From an uncultured Pelagibacteraceae bacterium (GTDB lineage: Bacteria; Pseudomonadota; Alphaproteobacteria; Pelagibacterales; Pelagibacteraceae), in the NCBI GenBank assembly GCA_902535155.1, contig CACASB010000002.1, positions 1-64,000 on the forward strand: DNA of 64,000 nucleotides, given 5' to 3'. The notes under the pieces were generated by a model. The model was given only the letters and a program-made list of their open reading frames with translations, was not told the origin of the DNA and searched no databases. Below, in pieces: positions 8,947 through 19,030 of the stretch; the first letter of the stretch is position 1; each line of letters starts with the position of its first letter. The position numbers and the translations under genes were made by a program.

Positions 8947-9924
8947 TTATTTATTAAGAACATATTTTGCTAGAATTTCTGTTGTAAGATTTTGTTTTGT
9001 AAGATTTAATAATTCATTTTTAATTTCTAATATATTAGAGTTATCTTTCAAAAATGCAGATGCACTTTTATTTTTAAACATACTTGGAATGTAGGAAAAT
9101 ATTTTTTTAGTAGATAAAAATTTTTTCTTATAAATTTTAAAGGGAGAATAAAGCTGCAAAACACTATGAAAACTGGAATAAATTTCTGATAGTCTTTCTT
9201 TAGGTAATGTTTTAAGTATTAATTTCGGACAATCATCAATATTAAAGAATAAGGGAATACAACCATTCATCAAAATTTCATAATGTCTCAAACAATCCCA
9301 ACCTAATTTTTTATTAGTAATTGCAAAAATACTATTTGAATACATATCGTAATATGTTTGTTCATTTTCATATATGTATGTACTAAGTCTACCAGGAACT
9401 AATGGGGCTAGTAAATTAGATGGTTTTTCGTTAATATTTTTTAATATTTTTTCTTTTGGTACAGCAAAACTTATAGGTACTACATTATTTTTGTTTTCTA
9501 ATAATTCTCTCTTAAAATATAAACCTGATTTAGCATATCTTTCATCAATAATGTTATCATCCTCTCCATCTATAAAAATAACTTTGTTTTGGTGTTTAAT
9601 AACATCATCTAAAAACTGATCTGATCTTCTTATTGAACCGTATATCACAAGATCAAAATATTTTTCTTGTATCTTTTTTTTTATATCAGTTCTATCAATT
9701 GAATTGTAATTATTTAGTGTGTTATTTATTGTAAATCCTTTGCCCCATATTTTATTAATGTCATATTCTCTATTTAATACTTCGTCTGAGTACATGTACC
9801 AACAACCTGGATAATCTATTACCTCGGACCCATGAAGTTGTCTTAAACCATGTAGTAAAAGATCGCTCATAAAATCATTTATGTGTGTCTGATTACCTTC
9901 TGAACGTATAAGTAAGATTTTCAT
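8947..9924 (-). CDS. Uncharacterised protein, possibly exostosin/glycosyltransferase-like
   Basis: Long ORF; C-terminal region NKKLGWDCLRHYEILMNGCIPLFFNIDDCP resembles exostosin-type glycosyltransferase motifs; weak. Confidence 0.5.
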   Translation of the reverse strand: MKILLIRSEGNQTHINDFMSDLLLHGLRQLHGSEVIDYPGCWYMYSDEVLNREYDINKIWGKGFTINNTLNNYNSIDRTDIKKKIQEKYFDLVIYGSIRRSDQFLDDVIKHQNKVIFIDGEDDNIIDERYAKSGLYFKRELLENKNNVVPISFAVPKEKILKNINEKPSNLLAPLVPGRLSTYIYENEQTYYDMYSNSIFAITNKKLGWDCLRHYEILMNGCIPLFFNIDDCPKLILKTLPKERLSEIYSSFHSVLQLYSPFKIYKKKFLSTKKIFSYIPSMFKNKSASAFLKDNSNILEIKNELLNLTKQNLTTEILAKYVLNK

Positions 9925-9959
9925 AAATAATTTTTAAGATAAGTATTATATTTAAACAA

Positions 9960-10379
9960 TTAATTGTTTAATAATTTTTTTTTAGCTTTTTCAAACTCAT
10001 ATCCACTCAAAGCTCCACTTTTATACAAATCATTTAGTGCAATCAATTGTTTCTCTGTATTTAGGCATAACCAATTTGATGAGGGGTCAAACATTGGTGT
10101 TAAGGTAGCTTTTCCAGAGACTATGTCTATTTGCCACTCTCTTATAGTTTTATCATCATCAATACTTAATATATTTAAATTATTTTTATCTAATTTAATT
10201 TTTTGAAAAAAGAGCCAGATATTTGGCGACATTTCCTCTTTTGCAAAATTATTTCCATAAACGATAAAGGTCTTATTTTTTGTTAAAAGATTTTCACAGC
10301 TAAATGATTCTAGATTTGCATAAGCATTATTGTAATTAATGGTTGCGAATATTGATAAAATTAAAAATATTTTTTTCAC
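9960..10379 (-). CDS. Exported hypothetical protein with SHOCT-like C-terminus
   Basis: Signal peptide; C-terminal LIALNDLYKSGALSGYEFEKAKKKLL resembles a SHOCT motif. Confidence 0.55.
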   Translation of the reverse strand: MKKIFLILSIFATINYNNAYANLESFSCENLLTKNKTFIVYGNNFAKEEMSPNIWLFFQKIKLDKNNLNILSIDDDKTIREWQIDIVSGKATLTPMFDPSSNWLCLNTEKQLIALNDLYKSGALSGYEFEKAKKKLLNN

Positions 10380-11233
10380 TAAGCTTTAGATAACCTATTT
10401 ATGTTTATATTACCTATGTAAAACATCAATGCCACATATTGAATTAGAGCATAAACAGCAATTGGTGTCATATACTCAAGTTCATGAAATAATTGAGCCC
10501 CAACAATTAATCCCATAGCACCGTTTTGTAACATTGCCTCAATCATAATTGTTCTTTGTATTCTTACTTCTTTGAGTGTAAATCTTGTGACTAGATAAAC
10601 TGATGTTAAGATAGATACAATTACAACAAACGATATTGCACCAACATCTGCAAAGTATCCTCCAAGATTATTTCTTTCGGTAAATATTGCTATAATTACA
10701 ATGAAAATAAATAAGAAAAAAGCTGCTCTATCAAATCGTAAATTATTTTGTTCAGAGAATTTTTTAAAATTTCCTCTTACTAGAATTCCTACAAATGTAG
10801 GTAAGGCTATAAATAAAAACATTCTGACAGAAAACTTCAGTAAATTTAAATCAAATGTAACATCTTTAAAGAAAGATGAATAAATTTTTAAAAATATTGG
10901 TATAGATATAAATGAAACTAAAGCACAAAAAGATGTGATTGTAATGGATAAGGCAACATTTCCTTTAACTAATTTTGTTGCGTAATTTGACATTACTGCT
11001 GAAGGCAATATTAATAATAAAAAAACACCTAATTGAAACTCTGCCTGCATTGGAAAAAAGGAAATAATAATAATTCCTATTACAGGCAAAACTATCATTT
11101 GGCAGATTAAAGCAATTATTAAATTTCTTGGTTTTTTTACAATTTCTAAGAAATCTTTAGTGGTTAAATTTAAGCCTAAAGAAAACATGATAAATATCAT
11201 GCCTATAGGTCCAACATTTTTTACAAATTCCAC
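10379..11233 (-). CDS. Bile acid:sodium symporter (BASS) family transporter
   Basis: Multi-TM; MIFIMFSLGLNLTTKDF and LMLPSAVMSNYATKLVKGN-type BASS motifs. Confidence 0.8.
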   Translation of the reverse strand: MEFVKNVGPIGMIFIMFSLGLNLTTKDFLEIVKKPRNLIIALICQMIVLPVIGIIIISFFPMQAEFQLGVFLLLILPSAVMSNYATKLVKGNVALSITITSFCALVSFISIPIFLKIYSSFFKDVTFDLNLLKFSVRMFLFIALPTFVGILVRGNFKKFSEQNNLRFDRAAFFLFIFIVIIAIFTERNNLGGYFADVGAISFVVIVSILTSVYLVTRFTLKEVRIQRTIMIEAMLQNGAMGLIVGAQLFHELEYMTPIAVYALIQYVALMFYIGNININRLSKA

Positions 11234-11335
11234 ATTTCCCCCAAAATGTTTATGAAGTAATTAAAAATAAATTTCAACAAATATTTGTTTGATTAAGTCT
11301 TGAATTATTGCTTTTTTTAATATTATTTACAACCT

Positions 11336-12343
11336 ATGTCTTTAACAAATAAAGAAATAAAATTTTCTAAAAAAATTCAAATTGACGACAGTTTAAATGT
11401 GTTTAAAAAAAATCACGACCAGCTTATAACGGAAATTTTCTATTTCCAACAACAGTGGCTTACAAATGCTTTTAATAGATTTAAAGACTTTGATAAATAT
11501 TTGATTTTAATTTACATAATTAATAAAGCATTTAAAGGATATAATGACCATTTTATTGTTAATTCATTTGATGAGTTTTATTCTAAGGAAAATTTTGAAA
11601 TACCAATGATCAATGTGATTGATTTATCAAGGGAATTAAAAATTTCTAAAGAAACTACTAGAAGAAAGTTGATTGAACTAGAAAAAGATGGCGCTTTAAA
11701 AAAAGAAAAAAAGAAAATTATGTTACGAAGAAAAGGCCAAGAAATTCAAAAACCAATCGACTCAATAAAAAATTTATCAAGAGTAATATCTCATTTTAGT
11801 GGTCACTTAGCAAAAGAAAATATTTTAAGTAATAAAATATCAAAAATAGAAATTGAACAAAAAATTAAATCTAACTTTACTCAGTGTTGGCAATTTTTTT
11901 TTGATTATCAGATTCCTTTGATTACTAGGTGGAAAGCAATATTCGGAGATATTGAGTCTTGGGCGATTTGGGGAAATTGTGTTTATAATCAAAATCTTGT
12001 CATGTCTAAGTTGGTTAAATCAAATGATGAGCTTTTAAAAAATAATGATACATGGATAAAAAGACTTAATGATTACGGAAACCAAGGGTTAAATGCTATG
12101 ACGATTTCTGAGTTAACTGGTATTCCTAGACCAACAGTTATAAGAAAATTAAAAGTATTGTTAAAAAAAAAACTTTTAATAAAAGATAAAAATAATCATT
12201 ATTTAATATTTGCTGGACCAGGTAGTAAAAACTTTAATATCGAACAGATAAAAATTATGGATGAAATTGACAAAATTAGAAAAGTTAATGGAAATAATTT
12301 TGCAAATCTAATAACAAAAATATTGAATATTATAGTTTTATAA
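11336..12343 (+). CDS. Transcriptional regulator with two winged-HTH-like segments
   Basis: DLSRELKISKETTRRKLIELEKDGAL and TISELTGIPRPTVIRKLKVLLKKKLLIKD both look like wHTH recognition regions; divergent from the BASS transporter. Confidence 0.6.
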   Translation: MSLTNKEIKFSKKIQIDDSLNVFKKNHDQLITEIFYFQQQWLTNAFNRFKDFDKYLILIYIINKAFKGYNDHFIVNSFDEFYSKENFEIPMINVIDLSRELKISKETTRRKLIELEKDGALKKEKKKIMLRRKGQEIQKPIDSIKNLSRVISHFSGHLAKENILSNKISKIEIEQKIKSNFTQCWQFFFDYQIPLITRWKAIFGDIESWAIWGNCVYNQNLVMSKLVKSNDELLKNNDTWIKRLNDYGNQGLNAMTISELTGIPRPTVIRKLKVLLKKKLLIKDKNNHYLIFAGPGSKNFNIEQIKIMDEIDKIRKVNGNNFANLITKILNIIVL

Positions 12344-12529
12344 TGATGCTATAATTCCTGTAACAATTATGACTGAGCCTATAAGACTTAAAAATAATAA
12401 ATTTTCTTTTTTTTCTCTTTTCTTTTCATCACGTACTCTGTTTAAAAGAATATTTATGTCCACTTTTTGTTGATGATAATTTTCTTTTGGTTCAATTTGG
12501 TTTTCTAAGCTGTTTACTTCTGTACTCAT
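12338..12529 (-). CDS. Small single-TM hypothetical protein
   Basis: 63-aa ORF with C-terminal TM (LLFLSLIGSVIIVTGIIASL); back-to-back stop with the upstream + gene. Confidence 0.5.
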   Translation of the reverse strand: MSTEVNSLENQIEPKENYHQQKVDINILLNRVRDEKKREKKENLLFLSLIGSVIIVTGIIASL

Positions 12530-12637
12530 AACTATATTAAATACTAAACTAACTAATTAATCAATTTGTTTCGAGTTCAAAATGAGTTTTGATCTTAACG
12601 TTTCATTTAAGGTCTAATAAGTAAATAAAGCTAAAAT

Positions 12638-13957
12638 TTATATGCCACCAATAGTCAAATCATCAATCAAAATTGAAGGTGAGTTGGTAGAATAATTAAA
12701 TTCCAAATCATTGCCTAAAATCATTTTACTAAAAATATCGTTTAAATTACCCGCAATTGTAATTTCACTTATAGGATATACGAATTCTCCATTTTCAACC
12801 ATAAAACCAGATGCGCCTACTGAATAATCTCCTGTGATTATATTTGCGCCCCTTCCGAATGTTTCATTAATGTATACAATTTCTTTATCAGAATTGATCA
12901 AATTTTTATAATCTTCATTTCCATTTTCAAAATAAAGGTTAGTAGTACCACTCGCTCTTCCATTAGATTTCATGTTTATCTTTTTTCCATTATAAGTATC
13001 AATTAAATAATTTTTAAGGACACCATTTTCGACTAAATTTAGTTTGTTTACAGAAGTACCTTCAATGTCAAAGTATCTTGATCCACTGCCTTTTATAATA
13101 TCTGGTTTATCTATAATATTAATTTTGTTATTAAATATTTGGGTATTTAATCTATTTTTTAAAAAAGTTGTACCTTTTGCTATTGTGCTAGAGTTTATGG
13201 CGCTAGCAAAAGAAGATAAAAAATTTTTAGCTATTCTTTTATCAAAAACCACTTTCATTTTTTTACTTTTTATTTTTCTTGGTTTAAGCTTACTAATTGC
13301 TAATTCAGATGCTTTTTTTCCAATTTCTTTTGGTTCAAGAAGATCTTTGAAAAATCGTTTTGAGCTGTATTCGTAATCTCTTTCCATGCTTCCGTTTGAT
13401 TTTGCAACCACCTCGCAATAGGCAGAAAAATTAGAGGATTTATATCCATCAATAAAACCATTTGAATTAGCTAAAACAAAATTTGATTTATTTTGACTAA
13501 AACCAGATCCATTAGTATTTACAATTTCTTTTTTTTTAAAAGCTTGTTCTTCTGCCTCCTTGATAAAGTCAATTTTTTTTGAATTTTCTATAAATGTTTC
13601 ATCGTATAAATCTAAATTCTTAGCTCCTTTAAAGTAAAGCTCACTATCCGGTAAAGAATTAAGCTCATCTTCAGGAGTGATTTTAGCAGTCTCAACACAT
13701 TTTTTAATTAATTCATTAATATGGCTTTCATCTAAATTTGAAGAAGATATGGATGATTTTTTTTTACCAACATATGCAGTCAAGACCACATTAAGGCTAT
13801 CAGATCTAGTTGATCCATCTAGTTTTTTATTTCTTATATTAACACTTTCTGAAATAGAATTTGAAATTAGCACACTACTTTCTGATGCTCCTGATTTTTT
13901 TAAATTAGTTGAAAAATTCTCAGCAAGTTTTTTAAGGTGATCGTCTTCTTTTAACAT
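12638..13957 (-). CDS. pmbA: TldD/PmbA family metalloprotease-like protein (PmbA)
   Basis: C-terminal SGFMVENGEFVYPISEITIAGNLNDIF and paired with tldD. ATG at 13957 is a better start than the GTG at 13975. Confidence 0.88.
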   Translation of the reverse strand: MLKEDDHLKKLAENFSTNLKKSGASESSVLISNSISESVNIRNKKLDGSTRSDSLNVVLTAYVGKKKSSISSSNLDESHINELIKKCVETAKITPEDELNSLPDSELYFKGAKNLDLYDETFIENSKKIDFIKEAEEQAFKKKEIVNTNGSGFSQNKSNFVLANSNGFIDGYKSSNFSAYCEVVAKSNGSMERDYEYSSKRFFKDLLEPKEIGKKASELAISKLKPRKIKSKKMKVVFDKRIAKNFLSSFASAINSSTIAKGTTFLKNRLNTQIFNNKINIIDKPDIIKGSGSRYFDIEGTSVNKLNLVENGVLKNYLIDTYNGKKINMKSNGRASGTTNLYFENGNEDYKNLINSDKEIVYINETFGRGANIITGDYSVGASGFMVENGEFVYPISEITIAGNLNDIFSKMILGNDLEFNYSTNSPSILIDDLTIGGI

Positions 13958-13958
13958 T

Positions 13959-15371
13959 CTAAAGTTGCGTACCACCTACTGTCATATTATCAATTAACAT
14001 AGACGGTTGACCTACTCCCACTGGAACTCCTTGGCCTGCTTTTCCACAAGTACCAATACCAGGATCTAATTTCATATCATTGCCTACCATCAAAACTTGC
14101 TTTAAAGACGAAGGGCCATCGCCAATTAATGTTGCTCCTTTAAGGGGTGATCCAATTTTACCATTAACTATTTCATAGGCTTCAGTACAATTGAAAACAA
14201 ATTTTCCAGAGGTAATATCAACTTGCCCACCTCCAAAACTTACTGCAAAAATTCCTTTATCAACTGATTTTATCATTTCCTCTTGTGTGTTATTGCCATT
14301 AAGCATTATAGTATTTCTCATCCTCGGCATGATTACATGCTTATAACTTTCTCTTCTACCGTTTCCTGTAGAATTTGTTTTCATAAGCCTTGCATTCATT
14401 CTATCTTGCATGAAATTTTTTAATATTCCGTTTTCAATTAAAACCGTTTTTTCAGTTGGGGTGCCCTCGTCATCAATATTCAGGCTACCTCTTCTTTTAT
14501 CTATAGTTCCATCATCAATTATGGTGACACCATCGCTTGCAACTTTTTTTCCTACTAAATCATGAAAGACTGAAGTTTTTTTTCTATTAAAATCACCTTC
14601 TAATCCATGTCCTACTGCTTCATGAATAAGAATTGCAGGCCAGCCTGGACCAAGCACTACTTTCATTTCACCAGCTGGGGAAGGTTTGCTCTCTAAATTA
14701 GTGTATGCCATTCTAAAGGCTTCATCACATATCTTTTTCCAGTCATCATTTTTTAAATAATTATCATAAGACTGCCTGCCGCCAACTCCATACATAGCTG
14801 TTTCTTTTCTTCCGTTTTTTTCAACTAATATAGAAACATTAATTCTTACTAAAGGTCTTGAGTCTGTGAATAACTCCCCTCCTGGTCTTAATATTTCAAT
14901 ATTCTTATGTTCACCTAGAAAGTTTGCAGTCACTTGTTTAACACTTTCATCTTTAGATCTAGCGTATTGATTAATTTCTTTGAGAAGCTCTATTTTTGTT
15001 TCTAGACTTTTATTTTCAATCGGATCTAACTCATCATAAAACTTTTGATTAGTTTTGTTTATACTGTGATTATATTTTCCCTTAGAATGTTTTAACGTTG
15101 ATTTAATATTATCACATGACATTTCTAAAGATTTTTCAGAAATATCATTTGAATGAGAATATGCTACTTTATCCTCTGTAACTCCTCTTAATCCGTAACC
15201 TGTATCTCTTTTAAAGCTTGAGCTTTTAATTTTGTTATCATCTAACAGTATAGACTCTGATTTAGTATCCTCTAAATACAACTCACCATCATCACAATCG
15301 ACAAGGGTATTGTTGATTAGTGATTGGGCTTTTTCATAATTAAGATTTTTATTTTTTAAAAAGTTAGACAC
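13959..15371 (-). CDS. tldD: Metalloprotease TldD
   Basis: ILIHEAVGHGLEGDFNRKKTSVF (HExxxH), DDEGTPTEKTVLIENG, GKAGQGVPVGVGQPSMLIDNMTVGGT. Confidence 0.93.
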   Translation of the reverse strand: MSNFLKNKNLNYEKAQSLINNTLVDCDDGELYLEDTKSESILLDDNKIKSSSFKRDTGYGLRGVTEDKVAYSHSNDISEKSLEMSCDNIKSTLKHSKGKYNHSINKTNQKFYDELDPIENKSLETKIELLKEINQYARSKDESVKQVTANFLGEHKNIEILRPGGELFTDSRPLVRINVSILVEKNGRKETAMYGVGGRQSYDNYLKNDDWKKICDEAFRMAYTNLESKPSPAGEMKVVLGPGWPAILIHEAVGHGLEGDFNRKKTSVFHDLVGKKVASDGVTIIDDGTIDKRRGSLNIDDEGTPTEKTVLIENGILKNFMQDRMNARLMKTNSTGNGRRESYKHVIMPRMRNTIMLNGNNTQEEMIKSVDKGIFAVSFGGGQVDITSGKFVFNCTEAYEIVNGKIGSPLKGATLIGDGPSSLKQVLMVGNDMKLDPGIGTCGKAGQGVPVGVGQPSMLIDNMTVGGTQL

Positions 15372-15460
15372 AATTCAAAATTTAATTGAGAAATTATTTA
15401 ATATCAATGACCAATTTAGCACATATTAAATTAAGAGTGGCTTACTCTTATTTAAATGAA

Positions 15461-17902
15461 TTAAACAGTAAATATATCTTTTGAATTTAGGGGTTTTTTT
15501 AGAACAGTTGCTCTATATTTTTTTTTCTCAACTTCTATTTCAAAATTAGAGTTTTCAATTTGATCCGACGTCATGCCTGAATTAATATATCCATAGCTTA
15601 TATTTTTATTGAAATTAAAAGAAAAACATCCTGACGTAGTTCTACCAACGATTTTATTGTTGTGGTAAATTGGTTCATCGTGCAACAATAAAGGCTCACC
15701 AGGTTTTGAATTTTCTAATGTTAAAATTTTAAGACTTTTTTCTACTTTTTTATCTTTAATTTTTTCCAAAACGTCACGACCGATAAAATTTATATTCTTT
15801 TTAAAACTTATTGCAAAAGACAATCCTGCCTCAAATTGGTTTTCCTCTGGGGATATATCATGACCCCAGTGTACAAATCCAGACTCCATTCTCATTATAT
15901 CCATTGCATGCATACCACATAAGCTTAGATTATATTTTGCCCCGCTTTCAATCAATGTATTGAAAAGTTCTTTTGCTAGACCTCTTTCAATATACAACTC
16001 ATATCCAAGCTCACCTACATATGATATTCTTTGTGCCCAAACTTTTAGATTATTAATATTTATAAATTTAGCTGTAGAAAATTTAAATTTTTCACTCGAT
16101 AAATCATCTTTGCTAATTGAATTTATAAGCTCTCTGCTCTTTGGACCAAACAAACCAAGGCAACAATAATCTTCAGTAACGTCTTTAAAATTTATATCCT
16201 CAGAAATATTTTTTAAAATATGGAATTTATCATGTTCTCGATTTGCTGCTGAAGAAACAATTCGGTAGTAGTTTTTATCTATACAGATGACTGTCAGATC
16301 GGCTTCGATACCACCGTCTTTATTTAACATTTGAGTATATTTAATTTTACCAGGTTCATTAGATATATTTGCAGTACATAATCTTTGAAGTTCTTGATGC
16401 ACCTTCTCTCCTTTTAGTTCAAATTTTGAAAAAGGAGATAGTTCGAACAGACCAACATTTTTCCTTGTATTGGTGCTTTCGTGTTCAGCAGATGGATACC
16501 AATTTTGATAGTTATAACTGTATTTATAATCTTTATTTTTAACATCTTTTGAAAACCACATTGGTCTTTCATATCCACCTGAAACACCAAAACATGCTCC
16601 ATGTTTTTTTAATTCATCATGGTAAGGTAATGTAATTACGTCTCTAGAAGTTTTATGTTGTTTATATGGCCAATGCATTCCATATAAATCTCCGAGAGTT
16701 TCAGTAACTCTTTCTTTAATAAAATTTATATCTGAGTGAAATTTTTGAAATCTTTTAATATCATAACTAAATATATCTTCGTTGATATGACCTTTCATCA
16801 TCCATTCAGCTGTTACTTTTCCAACGCCACCAGCGCTTGCTATTCCAATACTGTTTAATCCACAACAAACAAAAAAGTTTTTAACTTCAGGAACTTCACC
16901 AAGTAATGTATTGGTATCTGGAGTAAAAGACTCTGGGCCTGCAAAAAATTTTCTAATTCCAGCCTTCTCTATTATAGGAAATCTTTTCATACATGCGCTT
17001 AAATATGGCTCAAAGTGTTCAAAATTTTCTGGAAATTCTCCAAAAGAAAAATTCTCTGGAACCTTGTTAGTTTTATCAAATGCAGGAATAGATTTTCCTT
17101 CAAAAATTCCTAATAATAATTTACCTGCATCTTCTTTAATATAGGTTCTGCTATCAAAATCTCTAATTACAGGTAAGTCTTTTGGAACTTCTTTTATTGG
17201 TTCTGTGATTACGTAAAAATGTTCCGCAGGATATAATGGGATACTTACACCTAGTTTTTCACCAATTTGTCTTGACCACATACCGGTTGCTAGAACAATA
17301 TATTCACACTCTATTTTTTCTCCATTAACAACAACTCCTTCTATTCTTTTGTTTTTAATTAAAATATCTTCGACTGGAGAGTCTTCAAAAATTTTAGCAC
17401 CTTCTGCTCTTGCTGCTTTTGCAAGAAGTTGTGTAATACCAGAAGGATCGCCCGAACCATCACCTGGCATAAGAATGCCACCTAACAAATCATCATTTTT
17501 AATTAGGGGAACTCTATCTTTGATTTCATCTTTATTTAAAATTTGAACATTGACATCATAAAGTTGAGCGGTAGTTGCTTGTCTTTTTAATTCCTGCCAT
17601 CTACCCTCTTCTTGAGCGATAGACATTGCACCGTTTAATCTAAGTCCAGCTGAGTGATCTACTTTCTTCTCTAACTCTTTATATAAGTCTAAAGAATATT
17701 TTCTTATTTTTGTTATTGTTGCAGATGGACCTAATTGACTAACTAGCCCAGCTGCGTGCCAAGTAGTTCCTGAAGTTAGTTTATCTCTTTCTAGAAGAAT
17801 AACATCTTTCCAACCAAATTTTGCTAGATGATAAGCGCATGAACAACCTACTACACCCCCGCCAATAACAACTGCTTTTGCCGAACTTGGAATTTTTTTC
17901 AT
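15461..17902 (-). CDS. FAD-dependent oxidoreductase with GcvT-type C-terminal domain (dimethylglycine/sarcosine dehydrogenase family)
   Basis: AVVIGGGVVGCSCAYHLAKFGWKDVILLERDKLTSGTTWHAAGLV N-terminus; 813 aa; C-terminal aminomethyltransferase-like region (GHDISPEENQFEAGLSFAISF). Confidence 0.88.
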   Translation of the reverse strand: MKKIPSSAKAVVIGGGVVGCSCAYHLAKFGWKDVILLERDKLTSGTTWHAAGLVSQLGPSATITKIRKYSLDLYKELEKKVDHSAGLRLNGAMSIAQEEGRWQELKRQATTAQLYDVNVQILNKDEIKDRVPLIKNDDLLGGILMPGDGSGDPSGITQLLAKAARAEGAKIFEDSPVEDILIKNKRIEGVVVNGEKIECEYIVLATGMWSRQIGEKLGVSIPLYPAEHFYVITEPIKEVPKDLPVIRDFDSRTYIKEDAGKLLLGIFEGKSIPAFDKTNKVPENFSFGEFPENFEHFEPYLSACMKRFPIIEKAGIRKFFAGPESFTPDTNTLLGEVPEVKNFFVCCGLNSIGIASAGGVGKVTAEWMMKGHINEDIFSYDIKRFQKFHSDINFIKERVTETLGDLYGMHWPYKQHKTSRDVITLPYHDELKKHGACFGVSGGYERPMWFSKDVKNKDYKYSYNYQNWYPSAEHESTNTRKNVGLFELSPFSKFELKGEKVHQELQRLCTANISNEPGKIKYTQMLNKDGGIEADLTVICIDKNYYRIVSSAANREHDKFHILKNISEDINFKDVTEDYCCLGLFGPKSRELINSISKDDLSSEKFKFSTAKFININNLKVWAQRISYVGELGYELYIERGLAKELFNTLIESGAKYNLSLCGMHAMDIMRMESGFVHWGHDISPEENQFEAGLSFAISFKKNINFIGRDVLEKIKDKKVEKSLKILTLENSKPGEPLLLHDEPIYHNNKIVGRTTSGCFSFNFNKNISYGYINSGMTSDQIENSNFEIEVEKKKYRATVLKKPLNSKDIFTV

Positions 17903-17906
17903 TTTT

Positions 17907-19022
17907 TTAATTTAAAGCTTCTGATGGAGAAAGAAATTTATGTCCAAAAGTGTCTGCTACAGCTTTATATGTAACGTTTCCTTTGCAAACATTTAATCCT
18001 GCCAAAAAATTAGGATCATTTATTAAAGCTTTTTGATATCCGTCTTTAGCTAGTCTATTTAAAAAAGGTAATGTTACTTTATTTAATGCAAGAGTTGACG
18101 TTCTTGGAACTCCGCCAGGCATATTGGCTACACAATAATGAACAATATCGTCAACTATGTAAGTTGGATTTGCATGAGTAGTTGGTTTACTAGTTTCTAC
18201 ACATCCACCTTGGTCAATTGCAACATCAACAATAACAGATCCTCTTTTCATTAATCCTAACATATCTTTAGTGATTAATTTTGGAGCTTCTGCGCCTGGA
18301 ATTAATACTCCTCCAACTAGTAGATCTGCTTGTGATATTAATTTTTTTAAATCAATATTATCTGATTGTTCAGGGATTATTTTATCTCCAAACTTTTGAG
18401 TAAGTTCTTCAAGTCTCTTTTCAGATTTATCTACAATGTGAACTTTTGCTTGCATACCTGTTGCAATGATAGCAGCATTTTCACCAACAACACCTCCACC
18501 TAGAATAACAACGGTTCCCCCTTCAACTCCAGGAGCTCCACCTAAAAGTAAACCTCTTCCTTTTTGATTTTTTTCTAAGCAATGTGCGCCCGCTTGAACT
18601 GACATCCTTCCAGCAACTGCACTCATTGGCGCTAAAAGAGGTAATCTTCCATTTTGATCTGTTACAGTTTCATAAGCTATACAAATTCCCTTAGAATTAA
18701 TTAATCCCTGAGTAAGTTCTTTTGCAGCTGCGAGATGTAGGTAAGTAAAAACAATTTGATTTTCTCTTATCATTTTTACCTCATTTGAGAGAGGTTCTTT
18801 GACTTTCACAATAATATCAGAATCGTTAAATATATCCTCGGCTTTATCAATTATTTTTGCACCTGAAGAAGTATAATGTGAGTTTTCAAATCCGGCTTCA
18901 AACCCGCCATTGTTTTCGACTAAAACTTCGTGGCCGTTTGATACTAAATCTTTAACACTATCTGGAGTTAATCCAATTCTATTTTCTTGAGGTTTTATCT
19001 CTTTTGGAACACCAATTTTCAT
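17907..19022 (-). CDS. ald: Alanine dehydrogenase
   Basis: MKIGVPKEIKPQENRIGLTPDSV, YLHLAAAKELT, AMSAVAGRMSVQAGAHCLE, VVILGGGVVGENAA. Confidence 0.95.
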   Translation of the reverse strand: MKIGVPKEIKPQENRIGLTPDSVKDLVSNGHEVLVENNGGFEAGFENSHYTSSGAKIIDKAEDIFNDSDIIVKVKEPLSNEVKMIRENQIVFTYLHLAAAKELTQGLINSKGICIAYETVTDQNGRLPLLAPMSAVAGRMSVQAGAHCLEKNQKGRGLLLGGAPGVEGGTVVILGGGVVGENAAIIATGMQAKVHIVDKSEKRLEELTQKFGDKIIPEQSDNIDLKKLISQADLLVGGVLIPGAEAPKLITKDMLGLMKRGSVIVDVAIDQGGCVETSKPTTHANPTYIVDDIVHYCVANMPGGVPRTSTLALNKVTLPFLNRLAKDGYQKALINDPNFLAGLNVCKGNVTYKAVADTFGHKFLSPSEALN

Positions 19023-19030
19023 AAAGAAAA

